This document shows positions 7,728-9,994 of a DNA stretch of 9,994 nucleotides, one piece after another (within the stretch, counting starts at the first letter, position 1; each line of letters starts with the position of its first letter). A model generated the notes under the pieces. The model ran no database searches. It saw nothing but the letters and a program-made list of their open reading frames with translations, and was not told where the DNA came from. Where the stretch lies: assembly GCA_964428935.1 (NCBI GenBank), contig CAYSAG010000191.1, forward strand, positions 1 through 9,994, read 5' to 3'. This DNA comes from JAADHY01 sp964428935. Lineage in GTDB: Bacteria; Planctomycetota; Planctomycetia; Planctomycetales; Planctomycetaceae. A program made the translations under genes and the position numbers.

Positions 7728-8408
7728 CTAGCGATACCAACGCACCACTTGCGGTTTTCGCCACAAGTACGGGTTCGGCGTCACCAGAATGTGGACCAAG
7801 CGCGTGAACGGAAACACCAGCACCAACAGGAAGCCGTTGACGACGTGCAGTTTCACAGCAAACGGTGCCGCACTGATGACGGCGATGTCGGGCCGGAACG
7901 TCAGGATCGACCAAAGGTAAGGCGTGACCGCCGCTGCAAACCAAGCCGATCCCCACGGGTGGAACAGCGCGACGTAGACGCCGCTTCCGACTTGCAGGAG
8001 CAGGAGCAGAGCGAGCAGCCAGTCGGCTGGGCTGGTTACCACGCGAACGCGGCGGGTCGAAAAACGCCGTGTGATCTGCAGGACCAGTCCGACCAGCGTG
8101 AACAAGCCCAAAGACAGCCCGAGGACTTCCAGTGCGTACAGCCGCAGGGGCGAACGAGCCCAGGCCAACAGCAGCCGGGGAAACAGGAACGCCAAAACGT
8201 GGGCGGTCAAAATGAGGATGATTCCGAAGTGGAACGGAACCAGTCCCCAAAAGTGCCAACGGTTCTCGAGAAACTGCGACGACAGGCTGGAGTACGTAAA
8301 GGTCTGCTGCCTGTAGCGCTGAACCGTCGCCACGAAGAACGTGAACAGAGCCACGTAGGGCAACGCGGCGAAAGACACAACGTCAAAGTACGTGAAGGGG
8401 TCGGACAT
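7728..8408 (-). CDS. narI: NarI, diheme cytochrome b (gamma) subunit of respiratory nitrate reductase
   Basis: This 226-residue protein is almost exactly the family length (E. coli NarI has 225). It has about five membrane helices, anchors NarGH to the inner membrane, oxidises quinol and passes electrons inward through two b hemes. The four histidines expected to bind heme are present with the right spacing: H60/H70 (PFHFGIILILTAH) and H188/H206 (KLHVVNGF, TRLVHIL). The C-terminus WRKPQVVRWYR is typical of the family. The start at 8408 is preferred over an ATG at 8438: AGAGGA lies eight bases upstream, and MSDPFTYFD matches where family members begin. It overlaps the end of narJ by 26 bases, suggesting translational coupling. 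Conserved hemes indicate a quinol-linked nitrate reductase, although cytoplasmic nitrite oxidoreductases have related subunits. Confidence 0.94.
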   Translation of the reverse strand: MSDPFTYFDVVSFAALPYVALFTFFVATVQRYRQQTFTYSSLSSQFLENRWHFWGLVPFHFGIILILTAHVLAFLFPRLLLAWARSPLRLYALEVLGLSLGLFTLVGLVLQITRRFSTRRVRVVTSPADWLLALLLLLQVGSGVYVALFHPWGSAWFAAAVTPYLWSILTFRPDIAVISAAPFAVKLHVVNGFLLVLVFPFTRLVHILVTPNPYLWRKPQVVRWYR

Positions 8409-8952
8409 GCTTCGGTTCCTCTTGCACGCCGTGTCCAAAACGCTCTTTCAAGACCTCAGCCAGACACTCCAGCAACCACTGGTAAGGGCTGTTTTTCCGT
8501 CGAAGGCCTTCTTGCAGGCACTGTAGGGCGGGAACGACGCACGAAGCGTAAAAGTCGGCTGCCTCTTCGGCCGCCATTCGGTCCAGTAGCGGCAGAACCA
8601 GCGTCAGGTGGTCCGGCAGCTCGCCGTTCTCGCTCAGACCGTGACGTCGCAGTTCGGCTCGCAACCGCACCAACAGCTCACCCCGGTGGTAGTCTTCTCC
8701 GAACAAGTGCCAGCCGATTTCGAGAGCGGCTGCTGGGTCGAAATCGAACGTCTGGGTGAAAAGCTCTTGCCGCTCCGTCAGTGCTCGGCCGCGGATTTCT
8801 CGAGCGAACCGTTGAAGCGCGGCGCGAGCGGCCGGAGGACCGGAACGCTCCAAGACCGCCAGCGCCGCAGCCAGCCGGTCGTCGAACGCTGCGTCCGGGT
8901 AAAGAAGAAGCCTAGCCAGCGTGGTCAGCATGGATTGTTGCTCGTTGCTCAT
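8383..8952 (-). CDS. narJ: NarJ, nitrate reductase assembly chaperone
   Basis: This 189-residue, probably all-helical cytoplasmic protein belongs to the TorD/NarJ chaperone family. In this family NarJ binds apo-NarG, helps molybdenum cofactor and iron-sulfur insertion, and delays membrane attachment until NarG is complete. Assignment rests on the position between narH and narI, the size, and family-like stretches: LARLLLYPDAAF near the N-terminus, ELFTQTFDFDPAAALEIGWHLFGEDYHRGELLVRL in the middle (read as two adjoining parts) and DHLTLVLPLL after that. It is somewhat shorter than E. coli NarJ (236 residues), mainly at the C-terminus. The ATG at 8952 shares ATGA with the narH stop and has GGAG six bases upstream, so the longer open frame reaching back into narH is not its true start. 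Confidence 0.9.
   Translation of the reverse strand: MSNEQQSMLTTLARLLLYPDAAFDDRLAAALAVLERSGPPAARAALQRFAREIRGRALTERQELFTQTFDFDPAAALEIGWHLFGEDYHRGELLVRLRAELRRHGLSENGELPDHLTLVLPLLDRMAAEEAADFYASCVVPALQCLQEGLRRKNSPYQWLLECLAEVLKERFGHGVQEEPKHVRPLHVL
8417..8422 (-). promoter_or_regulatory. Ribosome binding site of narI
   Basis: AGAGGA on the minus strand, eight bases before the ATG at 8408 and inside the end of narJ. It decides the narI start in favour of 8408 over the upstream in-frame ATG at 8438. Confidence 0.55.
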
Positions 8953-9994
8953 AAGCCTCTCCGCGGTGCGCTGAGGAACCCGAAGCCAACCGACTGCTTG
9001 CGGCCCATGGCGTCGCCTTCCAGAATCTCGGCCGCCACCTCCCGGTGGGACGGCGGAATGACAAACCGCTCCTGAGCCGTGCACAGGGCCGTCATGCGGT
9101 AGATGGCCTCGGCCTCCTCCGGACTGCAGTCCGCCTCCCGCAGCATTCGCTCGGCCGTTTCTCGGTCCACGTCGCCGACCGTCAGAGCTCGTCGGTACCA
9201 GCGCACGGCCTTTTGCTTCCGCAGGGCGTAGCGAATCTTGGCTTCGTTGCCAGCGGCCAACAGGTTGGCCAGGAAGCGAATCGGCACGCGTGCCTGTTCG
9301 ATGTCGTGAAACAAATCGTCGCTGACATGCTCTAGCGCCGCACCCCGCCGGCCGGCCAACACCGGCGACATGGGCGGCACGTAGAACAGCATGGGCAGCG
9401 TGCGGAACTCGATGTGGGGCGGCAGAGCCAGCTTCCAAACTTTGACGAACTGGTAGACGGGCGACTTTTGGGCCGCTTCGATTGTCGAGTCGGGGACGCC
9501 CTGACGCCGGGCCGTCGCTTGAACGTCGGGGTCGAACGGGTCGAGGATCAGGGAGCGCTGGGCGTCGACCAGTTCTTCGTTAGGTCGGCTCGCCGCGTCC
9601 TCGATCCGTTCCGCGTCGTACAGCAAGACACCCAAGTAGCGAATTCGGCCGACGCAAGAATGGAAGCAGGCGGGCGCCTGGCCCGTCTCCAGTCGCGGGA
9701 AACACAAGATGCATTTCTCGGACTTCCCGGTCTGCCAATTGAAGTACGACTTCTTGTAAGGACAGGCGGGAACACAGGCCCGCCAAGCGCGGCAACGTTG
9801 CTGGTCCAACAACACGATGCCGTCCTCACCGCGCTTGTACAAAGCGCCCGACGGACACGCCGCCACGCAGGCCGGGTTCAGACAGTGATTGCAAATGCGA
9901 GGAAAGTAAAAGAAGACGAGCTGCTCGACGGTGAACAGCCGACGCCGCTCCTCCTCCGACAGGCCCTTCCAGTTCGGGTCGTTTGCCGCGTAGA
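8949..9994 (-). CDS. narH: NarH, iron-sulfur (beta) subunit of respiratory nitrate reductase (5' end missing)
   Basis: The last 347 residues are present; compared with E. coli NarH (512 residues) about 150-170 are missing, including the first ferredoxin motif and the start. NarH carries electrons from the NarI hemes to the molybdenum site of NarG on the cytoplasmic side. Cysteine sets seen in order are CNHCLNPACVAAC, then CRAWRACVPACP, in which a tryptophan stands where a cysteine would be (the NarH [3Fe-4S] signature), then CILCFPRLETGQAPACFHSC. The family stretches VGRIRYLGVLLYDAERI and YRTLPMLFYVPP-like (here FRTLPMLFYVPP) follow, and the protein ends with ERFVIPPSHREVAAE before a short tail. 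Tryptophan in the second set and the long C-terminal region separate NarH from other ferredoxin-type subunits such as DmsB. The stop overlaps narJ as ATGA. An in-frame GTG at 9866 lies inside a cysteine motif and is not a start. Confidence 0.95.
   Translation of the reverse strand, partial: YAANDPNWKGLSEEERRRLFTVEQLVFFYFPRICNHCLNPACVAACPSGALYKRGEDGIVLLDQQRCRAWRACVPACPYKKSYFNWQTGKSEKCILCFPRLETGQAPACFHSCVGRIRYLGVLLYDAERIEDAASRPNEELVDAQRSLILDPFDPDVQATARRQGVPDSTIEAAQKSPVYQFVKVWKLALPPHIEFRTLPMLFYVPPMSPVLAGRRGAALEHVSDDLFHDIEQARVPIRFLANLLAAGNEAKIRYALRKQKAVRWYRRALTVGDVDRETAERMLREADCSPEEAEAIYRMTALCTAQERFVIPPSHREVAAEILEGDAMGRKQSVGFGFLSAPRRGL

Noticed and set aside
7155..8759. Long plus-strand open frame of about 534 codons
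   Set aside because: It runs antisense to narK, narI and narJ and is rich in Gln and Arg with no motif. The antisense genes are certain.
8953..9438. Extended N-terminus for narJ
   Set aside because: The extension lies inside narH in another frame. The ATGA junction with GGAG upstream gives a normal NarJ length.

Overview
All eight genes in this window lie on the minus strand, so the biological reading order runs from base 9994 down to base 1. It is part of one respiratory gene block in a GC-rich bacterium. The order is narH (5' end cut off by the window edge) - narJ - narI - narK - actA - actB - actC - a fused actD-actE gene (3' end cut off at base 1). narG should lie just outside the right edge. 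The rest of actE, and probably actF, should lie outside the left edge.

Right part (9994-7728): the beta, chaperone and gamma genes of a membrane-bound, cytoplasm-facing nitrate reductase. narH and narJ share an ATGA junction and narJ and narI overlap by 26 bases, so translation is probably coupled. Middle part (7607-6261): a 12-helix nitrate/nitrite transporter of the NarK type, after a 120-base gap. Left part (6242-1): alternative complex III (ACIII), a quinol:electron-acceptor oxidoreductase that replaces the bc1 complex in many bacteria. It comprises pentaheme ActA, the molybdopterin-like/iron-sulfur ActB, the NrfD-like quinol subunit ActC, and a protein in which the ActD membrane domain continues without a stop into the ActE monoheme cytochrome. 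Only 18 bases separate narK from actA, and they hold the actA ribosome binding site, so the nitrate and ACIII genes are probably on one transcript.

Working together, NarGHI would oxidise quinol and reduce nitrate on the cytoplasmic side. NarK would bring in nitrate and/or export nitrite. ACIII would oxidise the same quinol pool and pass electrons to periplasmic acceptors. This suggests a facultative anaerobe that treats the two quinol-oxidising branches as one unit. The lineage cannot be fixed from the sequence. High GC with ACIII and NarGHJI would fit Planctomycetota or another ACIII-bearing phylum, but that is a guess.

The points most worth a second look are: the in-frame ActD-ActE fusion; the nar-act linkage; four cysteines at the start of the ActB molybdopterin-like domain, spaced like the FS0 cluster site of real molybdenum enzymes; a standard Tat plus lipobox leader on ActB; and two GC-rich stem-loops in the actA-actB gap. 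No RNA gene, mobile element, CRISPR array or convincing intrinsic terminator was seen. The only gaps are 120, 83 and 18 bases, and each is described.
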